Source of the DNA: Polyangiaceae bacterium
Lineage (GTDB): Bacteria > Myxococcota_A > Polyangia > Polyangiales > Polyangiaceae
Direction: 5' to 3'
DNA: 64,000 nt
Assembly (NCBI GenBank): GCA_013361525.1
Contig: JABFXY010000002.1
Coordinates: forward strand, 62,001 to 126,000
The notes below the pieces were generated by a model. It saw only the letters and a list, made by a program, of their open reading frames with translations, did no database searches and was not told the origin of the DNA. This document shows positions 8,952 to 18,072 of the stretch, one piece after another; position 1 is the first letter of the stretch, and each line of letters opens with the position of its first letter. The position numbers were made by a program, and so were the translations under genes.

Positions 8952-9836
8952 TCAGGCGCGGCGGCGCTTTCGGAGCGTCATCGTCTGGGCCGCGCGCGCG
9001 ACGAGCTGCCCGCGACAATCCCAGAGGTTCGCGGAAGCGACGCAAGATCCGGCTCGCGCGCGCTCGGCGAAGGACTCGACGAGGATCCATTCACCCTCCG
9101 CCGGCGCGATGAAATACACCGTGAGGTCCAGGCTCGGCATCAGCAGGCGCTCGTGCGTCGGGCCGAGCCTGCGGGTGAGCGCGGGCGGCATCGTGTCGGC
9201 GATCGGCGGCAGCGCGAGCGGATCGAGGATGCCATTCGAATCGCATTGCGAGACTCGATAGCGATACCAAAAACCCGAATGGGCGGGGCCGGCGCTCCAC
9301 CCGGGCTGACCGAGCGGCTCACCGACGGCGTTCGCGAAATCCCAATTGTGATGAATGTTCAATGTCGTCGGCGACCCCGCGTTGCGCCGATTCGCTGCTT
9401 CCAGCGCTTCGAGTGGCGGCGGGACGTCGGGCATCCGAATGCCGTGCACATCCGGGCCTTCGCGCTCTCGAACGAACGTTGCCGTGACTTCGAGCCCGGG
9501 CCCGGGCTGCGCTGCGTTGCGGACGCTCGCACGGACCTGCGCCGCGCTGTCGCCACGCCGCAATACCAGGACCTCGACGTCGAGATCTCCCGGCTGCAGC
9601 GCCTGACAGAAGATCGTCGTCGCCGACAACAGAACCAGGCCATCTTCACCGAGCTCGCGCTTCATCGCGCGCAGCGCGACGGTCATCAGCACACCGCCGC
9701 ACGGGCTGATGTAATTCCAATGGTCCGGGAGGCGACATCGATAAAGCCCAGGCACCTTCGGCACCGCATGAACGGCGGTATCGTGCCCGAGGTCCGCGGG
9801 CTTTCTTTCTATCGACGGGGTATCGGTCGAGCTCAA
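8952..9836 (-). CDS. acyl-CoA thioesterase-like protein (double hot-dog, TesB type)
   Basis: 294 residues from TTG 9836, which is 14 bp after the stop of the DUF2169 gene. The open frame runs up to 10538 but there covers the coding strand of that neighbour, so the short form is chosen. The sequence has the N-terminal hot-dog start (LYRCRLPDHWNYISPCGGVLM), internal 'QPGDLDVEVLVLRRG' and a C-terminal hot-dog (SLDLTVYFIAPAEGEWILVES, then AGSCVASANLWDCRGQLVA). These match the TesB-like acyl-CoA thioesterases that hydrolyse acyl-CoA to free acid and CoA. Its acyl substrate is unknown. Confidence 0.82.
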   Translation of the reverse strand: MSSTDTPSIERKPADLGHDTAVHAVPKVPGLYRCRLPDHWNYISPCGGVLMTVALRAMKRELGEDGLVLLSATTIFCQALQPGDLDVEVLVLRRGDSAAQVRASVRNAAQPGPGLEVTATFVREREGPDVHGIRMPDVPPPLEALEAANRRNAGSPTTLNIHHNWDFANAVGEPLGQPGWSAGPAHSGFWYRYRVSQCDSNGILDPLALPPIADTMPPALTRRLGPTHERLLMPSLDLTVYFIAPAEGEWILVESFAERARAGSCVASANLWDCRGQLVARAAQTMTLRKRRRA

Positions 9837-9850
9837 TCGAGCGGCTCTCG

Positions 9851-11515
9851 TTATCGTTTCAGCTTCTTGTACAAGTCTTGTTTGAGGCTCTTCTTTCCTG
9901 CGTTCGCCTCCGGCGAACCGAGCCTCGTGGGAGCCGCCCCGGCCTGTCTTGCCTCGCTCGACGTGTCCTGCCCCACTCGGCCCTCGCGCGAGGACGACAC
10001 CGCCGGCATGACGGCGGACGGACCCGGTCGCCTCGGCGTGTCGGTGTTGGAGTCGACGTCTTGGGTCGGCTCCTCGAGGCGCGGGTCGAATGCGACGCTC
10101 GTCGTCGTCTCTTCGACGACGTCGAACGTGTTGTCCATCGGGTCGGTGGCCCAGGGCGTCCCCTCGGTAGATTGCGGCGCAGCAGGTGCGTTTCCGCGCG
10201 CGTTCTTGTCGAAGGGAAGCGATCGCGGAGGTGACTCCGCTTCGATCACCATCGTGGTCGCGCGTCGTTCCTCCGTCACCTCTTGCAACGGTGTGTTCGC
10301 CGGCGGCGACGATTCCATCACCATCGTGCCCGAGCGGCCGACCCGCTCGTACATCTCGCGTGCGCCCATCGCCGGCGGCGCCGAGCTGTCGTGGAGCGCA
10401 CGCACCCCGAGCGCGCGGACATTGGGTGCAGCGGGCTCGCCGATGACGGCCGTGGTCTCGTAGTTCGGCGGGGGCACCGACGCGTCGGTGCGGCGTGCGA
10501 CGAGACCCGAGAGCGTCGCGAGATCCGGAAAGGCACAAGGCACCTCGGGTTGCTCCAGCGTGGCTGCGAGGCGCAGGTCACCGAGGTCGCGCTCGGCGAC
10601 GAGCGCGGCTCCGCGAAAGACAATCTCCGCGCGGAGCGCTTCGGGCTCGAGGTGCACCGTGTCGATTCGAAGATTGAGCGGAAGTCGATCTCCGCGCGAC
10701 GTCTGCGCCATCGCGACCGCGCGCAGCATCGGGATGTGCGCGCGGAGCATCGCGAGCTGTGGGTGCATGTTCACGATGGCGATCAGGTCACCGCCCTTCA
10801 GCTCGGCGGTCTGCTGATCGAGCGGCGCCGTTTGGTAGTACGCGTCGTCGAAGTCGTCGGGCACGTCGACGTCCCGGCTCAGGTTTGCGGCCGTCCAGCC
10901 GAGCGAGCCGCGCTTTTTCTGACGAAGCGGCCACGCGCTCGGAATCGGGCCCAGCCCTGCAGGGCCGTATCCGCCGTGTTGGGGCAGCTGGATATTCGGC
11001 AGTGTCAGCAGGCCGTCGGGCTCGGTCGCCATACCGACACCGACAGGGTTCTCGCGCGAGGCGATACCGCCGTGCGCGCGCTCGTAGAGGATCGGCATCG
11101 ATTGGAACAGCGCGGGCTCGGGCGCGGGCGCACCCGGTCGCGCTCTGCGATCGCCGAAGATCTCGAGCCGCTTGTTCACCACGATGGTGGATTGGCGTTG
11201 TACGGCGAGACGCACCGTCGTCTGCGTCGTCTTCTGACCGGGCGCTGCATAAGCAGACCCGACGATGACGATCTCCGGCTTTGGAACGGCGAGCGCAAAA
11301 TCGCTGCCACGCACGAGGCTCGCAACCGGATTGCCCCGGTAGTGCTGCTCTTCGGTGAAGATCGGCAGCGGGGGTAACACCGTCATGGGCCCGTCGTGCT
11401 GGATGGCGAACGAGGCCTTCACGATCGCCGTGAACAGACGGCGCCCTCGATGCCTCCACACGCGGGTATCGACGGCGACGGGACCGATCGGCAGGACTTC
11501 GATCGCGATTCCCAT
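9851..11515 (-). CDS. DUF2169 domain-containing protein
   Basis: 554 residues from ATG 11515; an open extension to 11587 lacks family features. The N-terminal ~330 residues match DUF2169 (VLPIGPVAVDTRVWRHRGRR, VKASFAIQHDGPMTVLPP, NPVGVGMA, LPNIQLPQ, LPLNLRIDTVHLEPE). The C-terminal ~200 residues are a disordered, Thr/Pro/Glu-rich tail ending in a basic stretch. DUF2169 proteins are often next to type VI secretion tip and effector genes, where they are thought to help load cargo. No other secretion gene is visible here, so this copy is an orphan. It heads the DUF2169-thioesterase-regulator unit. Confidence 0.85.
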   Translation of the reverse strand: MGIAIEVLPIGPVAVDTRVWRHRGRRLFTAIVKASFAIQHDGPMTVLPPLPIFTEEQHYRGNPVASLVRGSDFALAVPKPEIVIVGSAYAAPGQKTTQTTVRLAVQRQSTIVVNKRLEIFGDRRARPGAPAPEPALFQSMPILYERAHGGIASRENPVGVGMATEPDGLLTLPNIQLPQHGGYGPAGLGPIPSAWPLRQKKRGSLGWTAANLSRDVDVPDDFDDAYYQTAPLDQQTAELKGGDLIAIVNMHPQLAMLRAHIPMLRAVAMAQTSRGDRLPLNLRIDTVHLEPEALRAEIVFRGAALVAERDLGDLRLAATLEQPEVPCAFPDLATLSGLVARRTDASVPPPNYETTAVIGEPAAPNVRALGVRALHDSSAPPAMGAREMYERVGRSGTMVMESSPPANTPLQEVTEERRATTMVIEAESPPRSLPFDKNARGNAPAAPQSTEGTPWATDPMDNTFDVVEETTTSVAFDPRLEEPTQDVDSNTDTPRRPGPSAVMPAVSSSREGRVGQDTSSEARQAGAAPTRLGSPEANAGKKSLKQDLYKKLKR

Positions 11516-11637
11516 GCGAGTTCGCGACCCTAGCAAGCTATCGCAGGGGGGCCGATAAAATTCTTCTAAGAAAAGACTGAGCGTCACGTCGTCGCATCGG
11601 GAGCTGCGCCGCTGGGGTTAGGCTCCTCGACGCTCAC

Positions 11638-12183
11638 ATGTTGATGATGGTGCTCGCAAACCCGGAGAAGGGCTGGGTGCTCTCGGCCCTCTCGGCTCAT
11701 GAGGCCGCGCTTCTCCGCTTCGCGGCCACCATCGTCGGTCCGGTCGACGCTCGCGACGTGGTTCAAGACACGTTCCTCGAGCTTTGCCGTGCCCGCCGTG
11801 AGGACGTCGAGGGGCACCTCGTGCCGTGGCTCTTCACCGTATGCCGCAATCGCGCCGTGTCGTTACGACGCGGCGCGAAGCGGCGCGCCAGCGAGGAGGA
11901 AGTCATGGGGATCGCAAGCGTGGAGGCAGGACCACATGGAGAGCTCGAAAGGAAGGAGGCGGGCGAGACCGTCGCTCAGCTTCTCGAGCAGCTGCCCGAG
12001 CGCAGCCGTGAGGTCGTTGCGCTGAAGTTCGCGGGGGGGCTCAGTTACAAAGAGATCGCCGAGGTGACGGGGCTCACCGTCAGCCACGTCGGCGTGATCC
12101 TCCACGAAGCGCTGTCGAAGGTTCGTGAGCGAATGTTGAAGAAAGAGCGCGCGCTGGTGTTCGCGCAAGGAAGGCAATCATGA
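11638..12183 (+). CDS. ECF-type RNA polymerase sigma factor
   Basis: 181 residues. Region 2 is visible (FAATIVGPVDARDVVQDTFLELC, then PWLFTVCRNRAVSLRR) and region 4 (LPERSREVVALKFAGGLSYKEI, TVSHVGVILHEALSKVRERM), with the usual short acidic linker. ATG 11638 is the first of several closely spaced starts (ATG 11644 and 11647). Its stop overlaps the next ATG by 4 bases (ATGA), so sigma factor and downstream protein are made together, the classic sigma/anti-sigma layout. The 120 bp upstream, shared with the divergent DUF2169 gene, should hold its promoter. Confidence 0.93.
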   Translation: MLMMVLANPEKGWVLSALSAHEAALLRFAATIVGPVDARDVVQDTFLELCRARREDVEGHLVPWLFTVCRNRAVSLRRGAKRRASEEEVMGIASVEAGPHGELERKEAGETVAQLLEQLPERSREVVALKFAGGLSYKEIAEVTGLTVSHVGVILHEALSKVRERMLKKERALVFAQGRQS

Positions 12184-14177
12184 TCCCGCCGACGGATCCC
12201 AGGCTCACGGCCTACGCGCTCGGTGAGATGAGCGAAGAGGAGCGGCAAGCCTTCGAGGCGGAGCTCATGCAGTCCGACGACGCGCAGCGAACGGTCGCCG
12301 AGCTGTCGAGCGCCGCGACGTGGTTGAAGAGCGAGCTCGCGAAGGAGCCGTCGCCGAAGCTCGAGCCCGCACACCGCGAGGCCATCGAGCGAGCCGCGAA
12401 ATCGCCGGAGGCGAAAAGCGGAGCGACCGCCCCCCCCAGGGTTGCGCCGGTCGTCCCTCTCCGACCCTCGTTCGCGCGTCGAGCTGCGTATGCGCTCGCG
12501 CCGCTCGCGGTCGCAGCCGCTGCGCTCGGCGTCTATGTGATTACGTCCGACAAGGCTCGCCGGTCCGAGCAAGCTGCCATTTCTCATGCGGACGGCGAGG
12601 CCGCGCCGGTCGCCTCGGCGAGGGCAATGGCCGAGAACTCGCGCTACGGCGTCCCGGGTCCGGCTGCGACGGCGACGGCACGCACCTATGCGACGGGCGC
12701 GGTGGACGCGCTCGACATGCCGCAGATGATGTACGACCAAGCGGGTCGCGCGTCGCCCAAAGAGCCCGGGGACGCGCAGCCGATGGCGTCGGCGTCATCA
12801 CCCTCGAGCGTTCGCGCGCTTGCCGCACGGCCGGCGCCCGCTCCGCCGCCGGAAAATCCCTTCGTCGAAACCACGAAAGACACCAAATCGACCTTTTCGA
12901 TCGATGTCGACACTGCGAGTTATTCCCTTGTTCGCAGGCTCCTCGATTCGGGGCAACTACCTAATCCGAACCTCGTTCGGATCGAGGAGATGGTCAATTA
13001 CTTCACCTACTCGTACCCCGAGCCGAACGACGAGGCATTCGGTGTCTATACGGATGCGACGGCGGCGCCGTGGGCGTCGGGCCATCGATTGGTTCGCGTC
13101 GGCTTGAAAGGCCGCACGATTCAAATGGACAAGCGCCCTGCGTCCAACCTCGTGTTCTTGATCGACGCGTCGGGGTCGATGGATTCACCCGACAAGATCG
13201 AGCTCGTGAAGAAGGGTTTCGAGATGCTCGTCGAACAGCTGGACGAGCGCGACAGCGTGTCGATCGTCGTCTACGCGGGCGCAGCGGGCCTCGTCCTGCC
13301 GCCCACGAGAGGCAACGAGAAGAAGACGATCCTCGCCGCGCTGGACAAGCTCAAGGCCGGCGGGTCGACGAACGGCGGGCAGGGGATTCAGCTCGCGTAC
13401 GAGACCGCGAAGAAAGCCTTCGTCGCCGGCGGCTCCAACCGCGTGATCCTCGCGAGCGACGGCGACTACAACGTCGGGGTCACCAATCACGCCGACCTCG
13501 TGAAGCTCATCGAGGAAAAGGCGAAGAGCGGCGTGTTTCTGACGGTGCTCGGCTTCGGCCTCGGCAACCTCAAGGACGCGACCATGGAGCAGCTGGCCGA
13601 CAAGGGCAACGGCTCCTACGCGTACATCGACAGCCTCGCCGAGGCCCGGAAGGTGCTCGTCGATCAAGCCGCCGGGACGCTCAACACGATTGCGAAGGAC
13701 GTGAAGATTCAAATCTCGTTCGACCCGAAAACGGTGCAGTCGTTCCGCCTCATCGGCTACGAAAACCGGGTGCTCGCGCATCGGGATTTCGAGGACGACA
13801 CGAAGGATGCCGGCGAGATCGGCGCCGGCCACACCGTGACGGCTCTCTACGAGATCGTCCCGAAGGAGGCGGTCTCGGGCAGCGTGCATCTTGCGGATAT
13901 CGCGCTCCGCTACAAACAGCCCGATGGAGCGACGAGCCGGCTCGTGTCGTCGAGCGTCGTGGACACGGGCGGTGCCTTCGCGGACGCCTCCACGGATTTC
14001 CGCTTTGCCGCGAGCGTCGCCGGCTTCGGGATGCTCCTTCGTAAGTCGCCGAACAAGGGCGGTCTCACCTATGCGAAGGTCGTCGGCTTCGCCGGGGACG
14101 CCACCGGCGACGACCCCGACGGGCACCGCCGCGAGCTCGTGAAGCTCGTATCCAAAGCTTCGCTGCTCGTGGAGTAG
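12180..14177 (+). CDS. VWA/YfbK-type protein with anti-sigma-like N-terminus
   Basis: 665 residues. The first ~90 residues (LTAYALGEMSEEERQAFEAEL) look like the cytoplasmic part of an anti-sigma factor. A membrane segment follows (about 106-122, YALAPLAVAAAALGVYVI). After an Ala/Pro linker comes the YfbK N-terminal module (TFSIDVDTASYSLVRRLLDSG), a von Willebrand A domain with MIDAS DASGS in FLIDASGSMDSPDK, and a DUF3520-like C-terminus. VWA domains bind metal and protein ligands. The gene overlaps the ECF sigma factor, so I infer that the outer VWA domain senses something and the inner part controls the sigma factor. The zinc-binding HxxxCxxC motif of many anti-sigma factors is absent. Confidence 0.87.
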   Translation: MIPPTDPRLTAYALGEMSEEERQAFEAELMQSDDAQRTVAELSSAATWLKSELAKEPSPKLEPAHREAIERAAKSPEAKSGATAPPRVAPVVPLRPSFARRAAYALAPLAVAAAALGVYVITSDKARRSEQAAISHADGEAAPVASARAMAENSRYGVPGPAATATARTYATGAVDALDMPQMMYDQAGRASPKEPGDAQPMASASSPSSVRALAARPAPAPPPENPFVETTKDTKSTFSIDVDTASYSLVRRLLDSGQLPNPNLVRIEEMVNYFTYSYPEPNDEAFGVYTDATAAPWASGHRLVRVGLKGRTIQMDKRPASNLVFLIDASGSMDSPDKIELVKKGFEMLVEQLDERDSVSIVVYAGAAGLVLPPTRGNEKKTILAALDKLKAGGSTNGGQGIQLAYETAKKAFVAGGSNRVILASDGDYNVGVTNHADLVKLIEEKAKSGVFLTVLGFGLGNLKDATMEQLADKGNGSYAYIDSLAEARKVLVDQAAGTLNTIAKDVKIQISFDPKTVQSFRLIGYENRVLAHRDFEDDTKDAGEIGAGHTVTALYEIVPKEAVSGSVHLADIALRYKQPDGATSRLVSSSVVDTGGAFADASTDFRFAASVAGFGMLLRKSPNKGGLTYAKVVGFAGDATGDDPDGHRRELVKLVSKASLLVE

Positions 14178-14197
14178 CGGCGTGATAGAACGGTCCC

Positions 14198-16588
14198 GTG
14201 CGTCGGATGCTCCGTGCATGCCTGCTCGGGACCGTTCTCGTTACAGCTGGTTGTGACGCGTTCGCACCGGAGCGGGTTCATCACAAGGTTGGTCTCACGA
14301 TTGCGCCGCCGCAGGGGGGGCAAGGGACCATCAGCGAGGTCACCCGGCCGGATCAGATCCCGCTGCGCGGTTATCGCGTCGAGGCAAAGAAGGGCGACTT
14401 CGTCCTCAAGAACGGTCGAATGGTCGCGGTCGTCTCTCGGGTCGACGGAGAGGTGATCGACTTCGGGCCCGAAGGCGCGCTCGACGGTCTCGTCGCCATC
14501 ACCCCTGCGGTCTACGACCCCATCGGGCAGCCCCGCTCCCCGGTCGTCTTCATCGGCGTCGAGCCGGAGGCGCCGAACGTGCTGCACGTGATTCGTCGAT
14601 CCGCCGCGCTCCCGATTCGGCTGCATACGTTCGTCACGTTCCGCGGCGACGTATTGGTGATCGAATCCACCGTCGAGCCCGAGTCCATTGCCGACAGCGG
14701 AATGGCGATCGGTCTCGGGGAGCGCGTGTGGTGGGGCAACATCCCGACGTGGGTGCAAGGTTACGGGTTCGGCCGGCGCGAATCGGTGACGCAAACGGCA
14801 GCATTCATGGGCCGCGAGTCGCGCGAGCTCTCCTATGCAATCGGCGCTAGCGGCGAGGTGTCGATGGTGCGCCTCGGCAGCGCGGGCCTCGCGGGGTTTT
14901 CCGCGATCGGGCGCGCGAGCGAGTTCACCGTTGCGCTCTCGGGCGATCGATCGCCGCGGCGCACGTTGCTGCTCGCCGCTTCGGAGACGTCCGTCGGGCA
15001 GGCCGCCTCCCAGCTCTTCAGCGCATCGTCGATGCGGACGATCGCGTCGCCTGGCATCACGATTCCCGAGTCTCGCGTCGAGGTGGCGGAATGCCCGGCC
15101 GACGACGTCGAGCGAAAGCCGTACGCGCGCTTTCGCGCCAACGAGCCGGTGATCATTCCCAATCAAGGTTGCTTCGAGGCGAGGTTATGGGCCCCGGGGT
15201 ACCAAACCACCGAGTGGGCGCCGATCGACGAGCTCGCGAAACAGACCCTCCCTCCGTCCGGCACGCTCGTCATTACGGCGCTGACCGACAACAAACCGGG
15301 TATCGCGCGGATCCAAGTGCGCGGCCTCGGCAGCACGTCGAACCCCGATTGGGGAGAGGACGCGCAGGACGGTACCGCGCTCAACGTCGCGCACGTCCAC
15401 AAAGGATTGCTCTCACGCGCCGTGCCGCCGGGGCGATACCAAGTCGTCGTCGACCGTGGTTTCGAGTATTCGGCCGCCGAGACGGTCGTCGAGGTCAAGC
15501 CGAACGAGCGGACCTACGTCGCGCTCGGCATCGATCGCAAGGTGGATACTTCCGGCTGGATCTCGGCCGACCTTCATTTGCATGCCGATCCTTCTCCCGA
15601 CGCGCCGCAATCGCTCGACGATAGGGTCCTCGCGCTCGCGGCGGCCAGCGTCGAGGTAGGGGTCGCGACGGATCACAACCGCGTATCCGATTACGGCCCG
15701 TCGATTCAACGGCTCGGCCTCGCGATGAGCCTCGCGTCGATCGTCGGCGACGAAGTGACGACGGAAGAGATGGCATTCGGCCACTTCAACGTCTTCCCCC
15801 TCGAGAGCGGGTCGGAGCCGCTCACCTACCGGCGCACCAGCCCGACGGCGATCCTCGCGGAGGCGCGGCGGCGAAAGCCGTTCGGCGCCGATACGTTGAT
15901 TCAGATGAACCACCCTCGAATGGGGGACATCGGCTACCTCGACGTCGTTCGCTTCGATCCCGACGACATCGCTTCGTTCCTGAAGCGTACGCCGTGGGCA
16001 CCGCTCGATTTCGACGCCGTCGAGCTCTTCAATGGCGACGACGCGATAAGCCCCGCCACCGTCCGCGGGGTCATGAAGGATTGGTATGCGCTCCTCGACG
16101 CGGGCCATCGCATCACCGCGACCGGCAACAGCGACGCGCACAGGCTCACGTTCCACGAGCCGGGGCTACCGCGCAACTACGTGAAAATCCCCTCCGACGA
16201 TCCGGCGAAGCTCGACCAGCGCGCCTTCGTGGAGGCGATTCGCAAAGGGCGTGTCGTCGTCTCGAGCGGCCCGTTCATTCGATTTCACGTCGACGATGCG
16301 GACATCGGCGACACCGTCGCGCCCGGCTCGCGTCGCGCGCACATCACGGTCGATGCGCCGAGCTGGATGTCGATCTCGTATGTCGAGCTCATGAAAAATG
16401 GACAGGTCGTCGCGCGTCTCGAGGGACCTTTCACCGGCGATCACGCCGCCGAGCTCACCGAGACGCTGACGCTCGCCAAGGGGGATTGGGTCATCGCGCT
16501 CGCCGGCGGGACGAAAGACATGGATGTCCTCTATCGAAGCGGCGTCCCGCCTTTCGCGTTCACCAATCCGATCTTCGTCGGCCCGTGA
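14198..16588 (+). CDS. lipoprotein with PHP-type metallohydrolase domain (CehA/McbA family)
   Basis: 796 residues from GTG 14198, giving a signal peptide with lipobox VTAGC. The first ~430 residues are beta-rich, with a carboxypeptidase-like segment near 390-440. From about residue 446 comes the PHP domain: ADLHLHADPS, then VGVATDHNRVSDY, GDEVTTEEMAFGHFNVFPL, LIQMNHPRMGD and TGNSDAH, supplying the metal-binding His and Asp residues. CehA/McbA enzymes hydrolyse carbamate and similar esters; this one is probably a surface-exposed phosphoesterase or hydrolase of unknown substrate. It overlaps DUF99 by 4 bases (GTGA). Confidence 0.88.
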   Translation: MRRMLRACLLGTVLVTAGCDAFAPERVHHKVGLTIAPPQGGQGTISEVTRPDQIPLRGYRVEAKKGDFVLKNGRMVAVVSRVDGEVIDFGPEGALDGLVAITPAVYDPIGQPRSPVVFIGVEPEAPNVLHVIRRSAALPIRLHTFVTFRGDVLVIESTVEPESIADSGMAIGLGERVWWGNIPTWVQGYGFGRRESVTQTAAFMGRESRELSYAIGASGEVSMVRLGSAGLAGFSAIGRASEFTVALSGDRSPRRTLLLAASETSVGQAASQLFSASSMRTIASPGITIPESRVEVAECPADDVERKPYARFRANEPVIIPNQGCFEARLWAPGYQTTEWAPIDELAKQTLPPSGTLVITALTDNKPGIARIQVRGLGSTSNPDWGEDAQDGTALNVAHVHKGLLSRAVPPGRYQVVVDRGFEYSAAETVVEVKPNERTYVALGIDRKVDTSGWISADLHLHADPSPDAPQSLDDRVLALAAASVEVGVATDHNRVSDYGPSIQRLGLAMSLASIVGDEVTTEEMAFGHFNVFPLESGSEPLTYRRTSPTAILAEARRRKPFGADTLIQMNHPRMGDIGYLDVVRFDPDDIASFLKRTPWAPLDFDAVELFNGDDAISPATVRGVMKDWYALLDAGHRITATGNSDAHRLTFHEPGLPRNYVKIPSDDPAKLDQRAFVEAIRKGRVVVSSGPFIRFHVDDADIGDTVAPGSRRAHITVDAPSWMSISYVELMKNGQVVARLEGPFTGDHAAELTETLTLAKGDWVIALAGGTKDMDVLYRSGVPPFAFTNPIFVGP

Positions 16589-17154
16589 ACGAACGGCGCA
16601 CGTATACCAACGTCGTCGGCTTCGACGACGCGCCGTTCCCGTACGAGCATCGCGGCGATGTGCTCCTCGTCGGAACCGTCTGCGCGCGAACGCGCCTCGA
16701 CGGTGTCGTGACCGATCGCGTCCGCCGCGACGGCGTGAACGCGACCGATCGCATGCTCGCATCGCTCGAGCGCTCCCAGTTCGCCGAGCAAATCCGGCTC
16801 GTCCTCTTGCAGGGAATTGCGGTCGCTGGTTTCAACGTCGTCGACGTCGAGCGATTGCATCGATCCTTCGGGACGCCGGTGTTGGTGGTGGCGCGCCGGC
16901 GGCCGAGGGTCGAGACGTTCCGTGACGCCCTTCTGTCGATACCGGGAGGTGCGCGCAAATGGTCTCTCATCGAGAAATTGGGCCCGATGGAGCCATTGCG
17001 AGGCATATTCGTGCAGCGTTGTGGTCTCTCGCTCGACGAGGCGGATCGCTCGCTCGAGGCGACGACGCTCCACGGGAAGCTCCCGGAGGCATTGCGCCTC
17101 GCGCACCTGATCGCGGGCGGCGTGACGACCGGCAAGAGTCGCGGCCGCGCGTGA
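16585..17154 (+). CDS. DUF99 (endonuclease V-like) protein
   Basis: 189 residues from GTG 16585, which overlaps the stop of the PHP gene; a longer frame starting at 15994 only shadows that gene. Family motifs are VVGFDDAPF near the N-terminus (residues 10-18), VLLVGTVC, VLLQGIAVAGFNVVDV and TPVLVVARRRP. DUF99 proteins are best known from archaea and are related to endonuclease V. Nuclease activity has not been assumed here. Translational coupling to a surface PHP lipoprotein is unusual for a nucleic-acid enzyme. Confidence 0.85.
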   Translation: MNERRTYTNVVGFDDAPFPYEHRGDVLLVGTVCARTRLDGVVTDRVRRDGVNATDRMLASLERSQFAEQIRLVLLQGIAVAGFNVVDVERLHRSFGTPVLVVARRRPRVETFRDALLSIPGGARKWSLIEKLGPMEPLRGIFVQRCGLSLDEADRSLEATTLHGKLPEALRLAHLIAGGVTTGKSRGRA

Positions 17155-17160
17155 TTCGAA

Positions 17161-18024
17161 TCAGATCGTCGAGCCGGGCGCCGTCGGATCGGCGGGCGCC
17201 GGCGCGATGCGAAAGTCGACCCGGCGATTGCGCGCAGGCTTTCGAGGATCGTCGATGGGCTCCGCGTCGCCGATATCGCGCGTGAGGAGCCGCGCCTCGT
17301 CGATTCCAGCTTTGACGAGGTATTGCTTCACCGCATTGGCGCGCGCCATTCCGAGTCCTTTCGCCTCGCCTTGGCTGTGCCCGCGCACCTCGAGGATGAC
17401 GGCCGGCTCGTCGATGAGGATGGCGACCACCTCGTCGAGCATCTTCTCCGAATCCTTCGGAACGCGAGCGCTGCCGGCCGCGAACTGGACCTGTTCGAGC
17501 GGGCCCATCGCCATACCACCCAATGTGACGACGACGATCGGACATCCCTTCGGAAGTGGGCCCGGCTTGTCCGGGCACTCGTCGGCTTCGTCGCGTAGAC
17601 CGTCTTCGTCCTGGTCAGCGAACGGCGGCTCCTCGTATCCGCTCCAGGTTGCGTCGGCCACGGCCTGAGCCGGAGGCTGCACCGCGACGGACGGCGATGG
17701 GGGAGCGAACGCTGGCGGCGTGTCCGCAGAAGTCGCGCATGCAGCGGCGCCGAGTGCCAGCGCCGCGACCGCGGATGCTCTTCCGAGCCGCCGGCCAGAC
17801 GCGCGTTGCTCGAACACGGCAACACCTCGCTCGTCCGCGAGGACACGACCGCAGAGGCCGCTCTTCTCGGTGAGCGCCAGACGCATCGCCTCACGCTCGG
17901 TCATGCTCGTCAAATCGACGACGGTGCGATCGCAGGATCCGCAATGGCGCCTTCCGGGAGCGTCCTCCCGAAAGCTGTCCCACGCCTCCGAGCACGGCGA
18001 GACGACGTGGAGGCGGAAACGCAT
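17161..18024 (-). CDS. OmpA-like protein with N-terminal Cys module and transmembrane anchor
   Basis: 287 residues. Residues 1-60 form a Cys module with C11, C28, C31 and C58 (CSEAWDSF, HCGSCDRTVVDLT, SGLCGRV). A hydrophobic anchor lies at 82-97, ending in AAAC that might also serve as a lipobox. A Pro-rich linker, an Asp-rich thrombospondin-3-like repeat (DQDEDGLRDEADECPD, 137-152) and an OmpA peptidoglycan-binding domain follow (about 173-280, with GHSQGEAKGLGMARANAVK and ARNRRVDFRI). If the anchor spans the membrane, the Cys module is cytoplasmic and the OmpA part contacts the wall. The gene is convergent with DUF99. Confidence 0.85.
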   Translation of the reverse strand: MRFRLHVVSPCSEAWDSFREDAPGRRHCGSCDRTVVDLTSMTEREAMRLALTEKSGLCGRVLADERGVAVFEQRASGRRLGRASAVAALALGAAACATSADTPPAFAPPSPSVAVQPPAQAVADATWSGYEEPPFADQDEDGLRDEADECPDKPGPLPKGCPIVVVTLGGMAMGPLEQVQFAAGSARVPKDSEKMLDEVVAILIDEPAVILEVRGHSQGEAKGLGMARANAVKQYLVKAGIDEARLLTRDIGDAEPIDDPRKPARNRRVDFRIAPAPADPTAPGSTI

Positions 18025-18072
18025 GAGGCGAGGATACGCTGCTCGCTCTACGCAGCTACCCTCGGCGCAGCT

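Noticed and set aside
8766..10463. 565-codon plus-strand open frame
   Set aside because: Antisense to the regulator, thioesterase and DUF2169 genes, all with family motifs; composition is Arg-rich shadow.
8952..10538. Thioesterase frame read as a 528-residue protein
   Set aside because: The first 230 residues are Arg-rich shadow of the DUF2169 gene; TTG 9836 is the sensible start.
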